DNA from: Candidatus Thorarchaeota archaeon
GTDB taxonomy: Archaea; Asgardarchaeota; Thorarchaeia; Thorarchaeales; Thorarchaeaceae
NCBI GenBank assembly: GCA_016841005.1
Contig: JAEORG010000216.1
Span: 1 to 7,201, forward strand
DNA: 7,201 nt
Reading direction: 5' to 3'
Of the stretch, positions 1 to 5,521 are shown in pieces. Position 1 is the first letter of the stretch. The number at the start of each line of letters is the position of its first letter. Below the pieces are notes generated by a model. The model had not been told where the DNA came from, did no database searches, and worked only from the letters and a program-made list of their open reading frames with translations. The position numbers and the translations under genes were made by a program.

Positions 1-1
1 A

Positions 2-697
2 GTCAATTTGATATCCCAGTTAGAACGAACTATGACACGTTTTGGATCAACTGCCTTTAATTGGCCAGGTTTCTTCATTGGGGGAATCAAAGCAGGCCAC
101 CACTATGTCTTTGAACGTAATGAAGAGCCGGTTGGGTGTGTCAATCTGCTATTTTTGGACAAGAACACAGGGAAAGAACTGCATATGTTTAATACCTATT
201 TTTCATCGAATAATGTCCTTCCAACCATACTGAGGTTCGTAGGTACACATGCTTTAGAAGTATCCAAAGTTGTATGGAATTGCAGTAGTAAAATTCCGGT
301 AAGAAGTCTCTTTCAGCATGTTTACTCACTCCAGACCACAGTCGACGGGGCGATGATGATGAGAGTTGTTGATTTCAGAAGATATGTCAAATCAATCAAA
401 ACGCAGGAAGAACTCAATCTTAGTCTTACTCTAAAAATAATAGATAATGAATGTCCATGGAATGAGGGATTGTATAGAATCTCATGTCATGAAGGAAGTA
501 TAAGTATTGAAGATGTGGATTCCATTACTTCGCCAGACCTCGTTCTCACATCAAATGAACTTTCTAGAATTGTAGGAGGAACTGAAGCACCTTCTGTTCT
601 TCAGACTATGGGTTTGATTAATTGTGATTCTGGTACTGCAGAGAAACTTGATGCTTTATTTCCACAAGACTCATTCATCTCTCATTTCAGATTCTAA
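2..697 (+). CDS. Eis-like GNAT N-acetyltransferase, C-terminal part (5' end outside the window)
   Basis: The reading frame is open from the first complete codon (position 2), so the gene begins upstream; the TTG at 8 is not a credible start. About 231 residues are visible. Counting from that TTG, residues 1-110 resemble the second, degenerate GNAT domain of Eis-type proteins. MMMRVVDFRRYV (116-127) matches the family's 'MMLRIVDV' junction. Residues 130-229 form the SCP2-like C-terminal domain, with DNECPWNEGLYRI (146-158) matching its 'D...P.N.G.w.l' strand. The missing N-terminal part should hold the acetyl-CoA-binding GNAT domain; Eis proteins are about 400 residues. The last residue is Phe, as in mycobacterial Eis, where the terminal carboxylate acts in catalysis. 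Eis enzymes acetylate amines of aminoglycosides or lysines, but the natural substrate here cannot be read from sequence. It is probably cytosolic. The family call is firm, the substrate unknown. Confidence 0.85.
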   Translation, partial: VNLISQLERTMTRFGSTAFNWPGFFIGGIKAGHHYVFERNEEPVGCVNLLFLDKNTGKELHMFNTYFSSNNVLPTILRFVGTHALEVSKVVWNCSSKIPVRSLFQHVYSLQTTVDGAMMMRVVDFRRYVKSIKTQEELNLSLTLKIIDNECPWNEGLYRISCHEGSISIEDVDSITSPDLVLTSNELSRIVGGTEAPSVLQTMGLINCDSGTAEKLDALFPQDSFISHFRF

Positions 698-746
698 ATT
701 GTCTATACTAGTGGTATCTGCCTGATAACTGCTTTAATCCCTTCAG

Positions 747-754
747 TTTTATTT
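747..754 (+). promoter_or_regulatory. Possible TATA box of the beta-propeller gene (or terminator T-tract of the upstream gene)
   Basis: TTTTATTT lies about 30 bp upstream of the ATG at 783, which would give a very short leader. The same tract follows a weak inverted repeat (AACTG 727-731, CAGTT 744-748), so it could instead help end transcription of the acetyltransferase gene. The two readings cannot be separated by eye. Confidence 0.25.
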
Positions 755-782
755 CATTGTCTAGTCAAATACATGAAGGATA

Positions 783-2705
783 ATGAGATTACGCTGGTGT
801 GCATCATTCATTCTTGTATTGGGAATATTGGTGTCATTCCCACTTTCAATAGATGCGTACCCAGTATCAACTGATACATCATTAAGGAGTTCAGAAATTT
901 ACGAGTCGGAAGAATTACTACCGGATCCGACTCTGACAATAAGGCCTGAATATTCTATCCAAGGACCATCTGGAGAATTTTCGTTCGAGTATGAGAATCC
1001 GGCATCAGAGAATAATGGAGGAATTGTCACTCTGAACTGGACCCATGTTCCAGGAACTGAACTTGTCTTTGATGCTAGTGGTTTTGTTCCCAGGTGTCAA
1101 GAATTTGTCTATTTCGCTCAAACTTTCACGTGGGATTTGAATACCTTGCCATCAAATCTGAATCTATCACTTAGATACCAAGTAACTAGGACTGGTAGGT
1201 TCCTGACTGAGTATTCTTCTGGATTGTTCGAGATTATTTTCTGGTTCATCCACCCAGACGGAATCTGGCAGGAGATAACAAGGTTCGGGGGAAATCAAGC
1301 ATTCGATAGACTAGATTCTCACATAATTACACGTGCCTATTTCGATGATTTGTTTGAGAAGCTTATGACTGGAAATAATCCAGAGTCATTACCAGCGGCA
1401 AAACTTGCAATTGGTCTAGTGCCAACTTGGCGATTTCAAGAAGATAATGGCATACAGCTATGGAGAGAATTCAATGGATCTATTATCTTAGATATCACAG
1501 AAGTGGGATTAAGTGCACTTCATAGGCGAGTAGATAAGAGAGTTGAAACTGAAACACCAGCATTCATTAATTCATGGCAAGTGGGTAGCTCAGATTCCTT
1601 TAGGGACTCTTTCATGGCTTCTGATGATAGTCTGTATGTGCTTACTGTGGAAGAAATTGGTGGCATACGATATGGTTCAACATTAACAAGAGCTGGATTA
1701 CGTGGAGAAGAAATATGGGCTAAGACTTGGAGTACATCAGAAAGATTGTTAGTACATTCGGTTGCAGCAACTCCATACCAAGTCTATGTTATTGGGACGA
1801 TTTATGGGTCAGGAGTTCAATCCAATATTGGAGTCTATGCCCTTGATGTCAATGGCAATTCTCTGTGGAATATCACTCTTGATTATTCACCAAGCGACTA
1901 TCCAGGCGATGTGGGAGTAAATTCGAAGGGAGAAATTTTCATTGGTATATCAACTTCACTCACCCCTGTGCGAAATGTTCTCATCAAATTGAATAGTAGT
2001 GGGAACATATTGTGGGAGAGATATTTTGGCGCAACTCGATGGGATCGAGTGCAAGATGTAGAGATATGCGAAAATGGTAATGTTTACACTCGTACAGAAA
2101 ATCTCCTTTCTTTATGGAATGATAGTGGTGAAAGACTCTGGTCCAAAACAGGTGATTTCAATGATGCATATGCACTTGAGAACGGGAACGTATTAACGAC
2201 AAGTTCGGCATCATATGATTCAATTATGCTAAGCTGTTACAATATAGGCGGAGAACGAGAATGGTCTTCGATCTATGATGTGAAATACACGCAAGACTGG
2301 TGGGATTATGTCACTATTTCATCAGCCATCGATGCCCCTAATGACACCATCTTCGTACTTCTCTGGACATATGGCTTCCATCCAGGACGTCTTCTATTGC
2401 AGATTAATAAAAATGGAGATCAAATGCTTAATAGAACGCTCTCTTTCAGTGACAGACTCTATGATTTTCACAATATTCCTTTGTATTTTGATATGTACAT
2501 GGATTCCAATGGATTACTCTATCTTATCGGAACGTGTCTGAATCAAGATTGGGATTTCTCAATAGTCATTGGTGTATATGATTTTACAGGGATTGTTTTG
2601 AGTTTGGAAAATTCTCTCTTCATCAATTCTTCAATTGCATTTGAATTAGTGATGATAGTAATTGTCAGTTTCGAGTTGAAAAGGAGAATCTCATCCTCGA
2701 ACTAA
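783..2705 (+). CDS. Secreted, membrane-anchored beta-propeller protein (SBBP/PQQ-like repeats)
   Basis: The 640-residue product begins with a signal peptide: basic MRLRW, a hydrophobic core at about 7-22, and likely cleavage after IDA (25). Residues 50-250 are beta-rich and not recognised. Residues 262-605 carry blade-like repeats whose clearest element is G-x-x-x-W/L preceded by a short strand. The glycines fall at 308, 358, 407, 449, 490, 545 and 603, spaced 41-58 residues, which suggests seven blades. The first five have a Trp four residues later; the last two are degenerate. Residues 612-630 are a hydrophobic segment followed by KRR, a C-terminal anchor that leaves the propeller outside the cell. 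Eight N-x-S/T sequons lie in the predicted outer part (N85, 127, 231, 363, 404, 446, 520, 550). An in-frame TGA at 774-776 makes ATG 783 the first possible ATG. AAGGA at 776-780 is too close to be a good ribosome site. Binding, scaffold or sensor roles are possible; no catalytic motif is seen. Confidence 0.85.
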   Translation: MRLRWCASFILVLGILVSFPLSIDAYPVSTDTSLRSSEIYESEELLPDPTLTIRPEYSIQGPSGEFSFEYENPASENNGGIVTLNWTHVPGTELVFDASGFVPRCQEFVYFAQTFTWDLNTLPSNLNLSLRYQVTRTGRFLTEYSSGLFEIIFWFIHPDGIWQEITRFGGNQAFDRLDSHIITRAYFDDLFEKLMTGNNPESLPAAKLAIGLVPTWRFQEDNGIQLWREFNGSIILDITEVGLSALHRRVDKRVETETPAFINSWQVGSSDSFRDSFMASDDSLYVLTVEEIGGIRYGSTLTRAGLRGEEIWAKTWSTSERLLVHSVAATPYQVYVIGTIYGSGVQSNIGVYALDVNGNSLWNITLDYSPSDYPGDVGVNSKGEIFIGISTSLTPVRNVLIKLNSSGNILWERYFGATRWDRVQDVEICENGNVYTRTENLLSLWNDSGERLWSKTGDFNDAYALENGNVLTTSSASYDSIMLSCYNIGGEREWSSIYDVKYTQDWWDYVTISSAIDAPNDTIFVLLWTYGFHPGRLLLQINKNGDQMLNRTLSFSDRLYDFHNIPLYFDMYMDSNGLLYLIGTCLNQDWDFSIVIGVYDFTGIVLSLENSLFINSSIAFELVMIVIVSFELKRRISSSN

Positions 2706-2755
2706 GGAAACCCTATTCTTATTTGGAACATCTAGAAACTCTCATCCCTCGATTC

Positions 2756-2780
2756 ATTTGTTTTGATTTTAGATTATTTT
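2756..2780 (+). terminator. Candidate oligo-T terminator after the beta-propeller gene
   Basis: Several T runs (TTT, TTTT, TTTT, TTTT) separated by one to five bases follow the stop of the upstream + strand gene by about 50-75 bp. Archaeal RNA polymerase commonly stops at such U-rich tracts without a hairpin. The tract overlaps the last codons of the opposing small gene, as expected for tightly packed convergent genes. Confidence 0.4.
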
Positions 2781-3037
2781 AGTTTCCACCTCGGATTGAC
2801 AAGAATGGTCTGTATCCCTGCTGCTCCTGTACTAATAGCTCCATCTTCGTCCACAACAGGATCTGGAATGTGTTTTCCGTGGAATATCTCACCTTTCACT
2901 TCAACATCTCGTCCAACAACATTGTCATCCCAACTGTCAACCCCATCTATGTATATCACACCTAGAGAGTCGGTTATTACAACAGCTCCTCCTTTTGCAT
3001 TCTCGGCTCTACCTCTAATAGTTTGTACTCCGGACAT
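2774..3037 (-). CDS. Small all-beta conserved-looking protein, unknown function
   Basis: This 87-residue protein has no signal peptide or membrane segment and is probably cytosolic. It alternates short beta strands and Gly/Asp turns: NAKGGAVVITD (13-23), VIYIDGVDSW (27-36), GRDVEVKGEI (42-51), IPDPVVDEDGAI (57-68) and NPRWKL (81-86). The pattern suggests a small beta-barrel, perhaps OB-like, and reads like a conserved family also met in bacteria, but I cannot name it. The opposite strand is also open (2763-3056), but its Ser/Thr/Pro-rich translation looks like a shadow. The ATG at 3037 lacks a clear Shine-Dalgarno site. A TATA-like element at 3100-3112 lies about 65 bp upstream. The gene is divergent from the lipocalin-like gene and convergent with the propeller gene. 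The D-E-D turn (63-65) could bind metal, but that is speculation. Confidence 0.75.
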   Translation of the reverse strand: MSGVQTIRGRAENAKGGAVVITDSLGVIYIDGVDSWDDNVVGRDVEVKGEIFHGKHIPDPVVDEDGAISTGAAGIQTILVNPRWKLK

Positions 3038-3076
3038 GATTATTCATGGATTGTAGAACATACAACATCAAAAGAT

Positions 3077-3100
3077 TAGCGCATATTGAAACAGGCGCTA
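3077..3100. promoter_or_regulatory. Inverted repeat in the divergent promoter region (possible operator)
   Basis: TAGCGC (3077-3082) and GCGCTA (3095-3100) are perfect 6-bp inverted arms separated by 12 bp, giving a centre-to-centre spacing of 18 bp. The repeat abuts the AT-rich TATA-like element. That places it upstream of the + promoter and near the predicted start of transcription on the - strand. A dimeric regulator could bind here, but the arms are short and chance is possible. Confidence 0.35.
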
Positions 3101-3112
3101 TATCTTAAATAT
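3100..3112. promoter_or_regulatory. Near-palindromic TATA-like element shared by divergent genes
   Basis: ATATCTTAAATAT reads almost the same on both strands (ATATTTAAGATAT). On the + strand it predicts a transcription start near 3131, about 20 bp before the ATG at 3153. On the - strand it predicts a start near 3080, about 40 bp before the ATG at 3037. The + strand assignment is the stronger because spacing and ribosome site agree with it. Confidence 0.5.
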
Positions 3113-3131
3113 CGGTTACGCTGACACATTC

Positions 3132-3147
3132 AATACCTAGAGGTATT
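3132..3147. promoter_or_regulatory. Perfect 7-bp inverted repeat over the ribosome binding site of the lipocalin-like gene
   Basis: AATACCT (3132-3138) and AGGTATT (3141-3147) are exact inverted arms around a 2-bp centre. The right arm contains most of the Shine-Dalgarno match GAGGT (3140-3144), which ends 8 bp before the ATG at 3153. The repeat also covers the transcription start predicted from the TATA-like element. A 2-nt loop is too tight for a full hairpin, so a protein operator is the likelier role; the site could also simply be a ribosome site in a chance palindrome. Confidence 0.45.
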
Positions 3148-3152
3148 TCAGA

Positions 3153-4244
3153 ATGGTAGACATTGTTTCCCCCAAGGTGAAGGAAGGCTGGAATGGGCCA
3201 GGTCGAGGAGATAGAGAGATAACACCTCTGACTCCAGAAGATGATGCACTTCATATTGAAGTTGGGGAAACAGGTCAGTACGAATGGTGGTACTTTGATG
3301 CGCATCTAGAAGATGGATCAACAATTGTCGCATTCTTTTATGCTGCATATCCGAATCCTGGATTAGATGAGGGAAAAATAGGTGTCGAATTGACTCTTCT
3401 TCGACCAGATGGCAGGAAGACACAACACTTCATCAAATATGATAAATCCGAATTCAACGCATCAAGTGAGGTAGCTGACGTTACGATAGGTAAAAACTAC
3501 CTGAAAGTGGATTATGATAAAGGAGAATTACCTGTCTATGAAATCTTTCTTGATGAAGAGGACCTTGGATTTCATCTGACATACACTGCAACAGTAAAAG
3601 GATGGAAACCAGGAGATGGCTATGCATACTTCCAGGAGAAAGGACGCTTTGCATGGGTGATTCCCTTTCCACGAGCCAGAGTTGAAGGTTCAGTTCGTGA
3701 TGGGGACACGACTAAGGAAGTTACAGGAATAGGATATCATGATCATAATTGGTTGACCTTTCCATTTTCAAGGATGATAGAATACTGGATGTGGGGAAGA
3801 ATTTACTCCGAGAATTTTACTGTTTCATATGCATACATTAGATGTAACAAGGCAGTTGACAATCATACGATTAAGACATTAATGCTGGCAAAAGGACCAG
3901 AACCTATCCTAAGCACTGGCGAGTTTGACTTCTCACCTGAGGATTATGAGCACAATGAGAAAAACAATCATAATTTTCCAAACATGCTCACGATTAGTGT
4001 TCCTGAGAAGTTTGAGGCGGTTCTAACAGTAAAGAAGATCTTTGAGGCAGTGGATATGTTAGATAATTTCAACCCAATTCTAAGAGTTCTAGCAAAGTAT
4101 TTGCTAAGATTGAAGCCCGGGTACTTCAGACTTAACTCTGAGTTTACTCTCACAGTGAATCACGAGAAACAGACCTATGAAGAAAAAGGTAATACACTAC
4201 ACGAGATAGTTGCGTTCAAACCAATTATTCAAGAATCAGAATAG
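3153..4244 (+). CDS. AttH/CrtC-type lipocalin-like protein
   Basis: The 363-residue product carries the hallmarks of the AttH/CrtC superfamily (two lipocalin-like beta-barrel halves). These are EWWYFDAHLEDGS (44-56) in the N-terminal half, then GRFAWVIPFPRARVEGS (164-180), the signature GIGYHDHNW (192-200) and WMWGR (212-216). Known relatives include carotenoid 1,2-hydratases (CrtC), AttH-like proteins and fungal pericyclase-type enzymes, all acting on hydrophobic small molecules. Here there are no carotenoid genes nearby, so a CrtC name would over-claim. There is no signal peptide, so it is probably cytosolic. The C-terminal segment (about 285-325) is more helical and basic than expected for a pure barrel. 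The ATG at 3153 is supported by GAGGT at 3140-3144 and the TATA-like element at 3100-3112. It is divergent from the small beta protein, and a terminator candidate separates it from the next gene. Family is fairly sure; substrate and reaction are unknown. Confidence 0.85.
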   Translation: MVDIVSPKVKEGWNGPGRGDREITPLTPEDDALHIEVGETGQYEWWYFDAHLEDGSTIVAFFYAAYPNPGLDEGKIGVELTLLRPDGRKTQHFIKYDKSEFNASSEVADVTIGKNYLKVDYDKGELPVYEIFLDEEDLGFHLTYTATVKGWKPGDGYAYFQEKGRFAWVIPFPRARVEGSVRDGDTTKEVTGIGYHDHNWLTFPFSRMIEYWMWGRIYSENFTVSYAYIRCNKAVDNHTIKTLMLAKGPEPILSTGEFDFSPEDYEHNEKNNHNFPNMLTISVPEKFEAVLTVKKIFEAVDMLDNFNPILRVLAKYLLRLKPGYFRLNSEFTLTVNHEKQTYEEKGNTLHEIVAFKPIIQESE

Positions 4245-4272
4245 AAGAGAATTTTCTATATCAAATTTAACG

Positions 4273-4308
4273 ATAATGTAGTGTTTTGAAGCATTATGAA
4301 GGTTTTTT
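4273..4308 (+). terminator. Candidate terminator after the lipocalin-like gene
   Basis: ATAATG (4273-4278) pairs with CATTAT (4292-4297) around a 13-nt loop, and a run of six T (4303-4308) follows. The stem is weak and AT-rich, so the T run is the more convincing part. It lies about 30-60 bp after the stop and before a new TATA box, consistent with separate transcription units. Confidence 0.4.
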
Positions 4309-4370
4309 CAGCAAAAGGGGTGTTATGAGGGCTCTATTTCAATCAATTTACTACTCTTCTTAATGTTCAT

Positions 4371-4378
4371 TATATATA
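4371..4378 (+). promoter_or_regulatory. TATA box of the acidic surface-protein gene
   Basis: TATATATA is a strong match to the archaeal TATA consensus. Its centre predicts transcription starting near 4400, downstream of the ATG at 4383 and just before the ATG at 4407. This supports the later start codon. Confidence 0.6.
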
Positions 4379-4397
4379 GAAAATGAGCGATGAATTT

Positions 4398-4403
4398 GGT
4401 GAT
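4398..4403 (+). promoter_or_regulatory. Shine-Dalgarno match deciding the start at 4407
   Basis: GGTGAT matches the 3' part of the extended archaeal site GGAGGTGATC. Aligned to that full consensus, the GGAGG core would sit 7 bp before the ATG at 4407, a normal spacing. No comparable match precedes the ATG at 4383. The predicted transcription start is close by, so the leader may be very short. Confidence 0.45.
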
Positions 4404-4406
4404 TCG

Positions 4407-5462
4407 ATGAAGAAGCACGCACTGATTACCAACGCGCTCATTGTAGCGATGCTATTTCTTGTTATGTCATCTGTAGTTAATGTCAATGCACAGACAACAA
4501 CTACTGGTGATGATGATGACGATGAACATGATGACGGAACAACTGAAACAGAGAATGAAGACTCAAATGATGATTCTAATGAACGCGGTGTGGAGGTTCA
4601 AGTATCTCCAAATCAGGTACAAATAGAATCAAGACTTGAATCAGGAGAGAATGAAGACTCTTTCAACATTGAAGTTAGCACTGGTTCAGATGGTGTTGAC
4701 TTTAAGGTATCATATGAAACAGAAACTGGCGGCACCGAAACGGGAAACGAATTCGAGGTTGAGTTTCAGGAGATTGTTGAATACATAGATAGCAACGATA
4801 ATGGAGTATATGACAACGAAGTCGATAATGATACCCAAGTCATGAAACTGATGAATTTCCAACCAATAATATATACTGTAGAGAATAGAACAGAGGGGGA
4901 TGTTCATATCTTTGATATCTCCACAACTGATGGAGTTTTCACCGCGGTAGCTTATATCCCAACTGATTTCATCGTTGTAAATGGAACTGTTGTTGCTCCT
5001 AGCCAAATGAAGATTGACATAATTATTGATGGGTTCAACTATACGGATACCAGTTCGCAACTAGCTCTTATGATCAAACTCCATTCTCAGACCGAAACAT
5101 CTCACGATGATGAAACTGAGGATGAAGAGGACGGAAGGGCTACAGATGAAACAGAAGTTGACTTCACAATGACCGGTTTCAATGGTTTCTTCTCTTGGGT
5201 TGAAACTGCTGTAATCGACGGTGTAGAATATCCAGTTAATTCAAGTATTGATGAAGTTTCATCTGGTGAAACCAATCTCTATTTGAACTATGCCCATGGT
5301 GAACTAATTATTCACGATCCAAAGATAGGTTTCGAAAACATCTTGATTGACACAAATGGAAATCTTTCATTTGATAATATTCTTGCCAGTGGTTATCTAC
5401 CATTAATCGCTATAGGCGCTATCGCCGCGCTTTTGTTGATAATCATCATAAAGCGTAGATAA
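4407..5462 (+). CDS. Acidic secreted surface protein with calcium-loop-like motif and C-terminal membrane anchor
   Basis: Starting at ATG 4407 gives 351 residues and a classic signal peptide: MKK, hydrophobic core 10-24, cleavage after VNA (28). The in-frame ATG at 4383 adds eight residues with three acids ahead of the KK and lies upstream of the predicted transcription start, so it is disfavoured. Residues 34-59 are an Asp/Glu-rich low-complexity stretch (GAT/GAC codons from 4509). Residues 62-225 are beta-rich. DSNDNGVYD (128-136) resembles the D-x-N-x-N-G-x-x-D calcium loops of EF-hand, dockerin and thrombospondin-3 repeats, and TTDGVFT is at 173-179. A second acidic stretch lies at 232-251. 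Residues 329-348 are a hydrophobic helix followed by KRR at the very C-terminus, anchoring the protein with the body outside. Sequons occur at N141, 160, 192, 211, 278 and 319. Function is unknown; calcium-dependent surface structure or adhesion is a guess. It faces the helical-repeat gene convergently. Confidence 0.85.
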   Translation: MKKHALITNALIVAMLFLVMSSVVNVNAQTTTTGDDDDDEHDDGTTETENEDSNDDSNERGVEVQVSPNQVQIESRLESGENEDSFNIEVSTGSDGVDFKVSYETETGGTETGNEFEVEFQEIVEYIDSNDNGVYDNEVDNDTQVMKLMNFQPIIYTVENRTEGDVHIFDISTTDGVFTAVAYIPTDFIVVNGTVVAPSQMKIDIIIDGFNYTDTSSQLALMIKLHSQTETSHDDETEDEEDGRATDETEVDFTMTGFNGFFSWVETAVIDGVEYPVNSSIDEVSSGETNLYLNYAHGELIIHDPKIGFENILIDTNGNLSFDNILASGYLPLIAIGAIAALLLIIIIKRR

Positions 5463-5476
5463 TAGATACTTCTATC

Positions 5477-5505
5477 TCTTTGAGGAGAGTGAATCTCCTC
5501 AAAGA
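5477..5505. terminator. Perfect 12-bp stem-loop between convergent genes, probable terminator
   Basis: TCTTTGAGGAGA (5477-5488) and TCTCCTCAAAGA (5494-5505) pair perfectly around the loop GTGAA. On the + strand a T-rich tail (TTCTTATTTT, 5506-5515) follows, giving the form of an intrinsic terminator. On the - strand the sequence beyond the stem has no T run, so termination there would rely on the stem alone. The element sits 14 bp after one stop codon and 16 bp before the other, fitting a shared, possibly two-way, end point. Confidence 0.75.
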
Positions 5506-5521
5506 TTCTTATTTTAAATAA

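Noticed and set aside
698..763. Direct repeat of ATTGTCTA at 698-705 and 756-763
   Set aside because: Only 8 bp long with no target-site or element structure between the copies; expected by chance in AT-rich DNA.
773..874. Short overlapping frame starting at ATG 773, ahead of the propeller gene
   Set aside because: It gives about 33 codons ending inside the main gene, has no ribosome site and no recognisable product; probably chance.
2763..3056. 97-codon plus-strand open frame opposite the small beta-protein gene
   Set aside because: Its Ser/Thr/Pro-rich translation and lack of a ribosome site mark it as the shadow of the minus-strand gene.
4509..4526. GAT/GAC trinucleotide run as a possible variable repeat
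   Set aside because: It is short and interrupted, and is explained by the Asp-rich stretch of the encoded protein.
4710..5060. 116-codon minus-strand open frame inside the acidic surface-protein gene
   Set aside because: It lies wholly within a well-supported gene on the other strand, and its Ile/Tyr/Asn-rich product looks like an antisense shadow.
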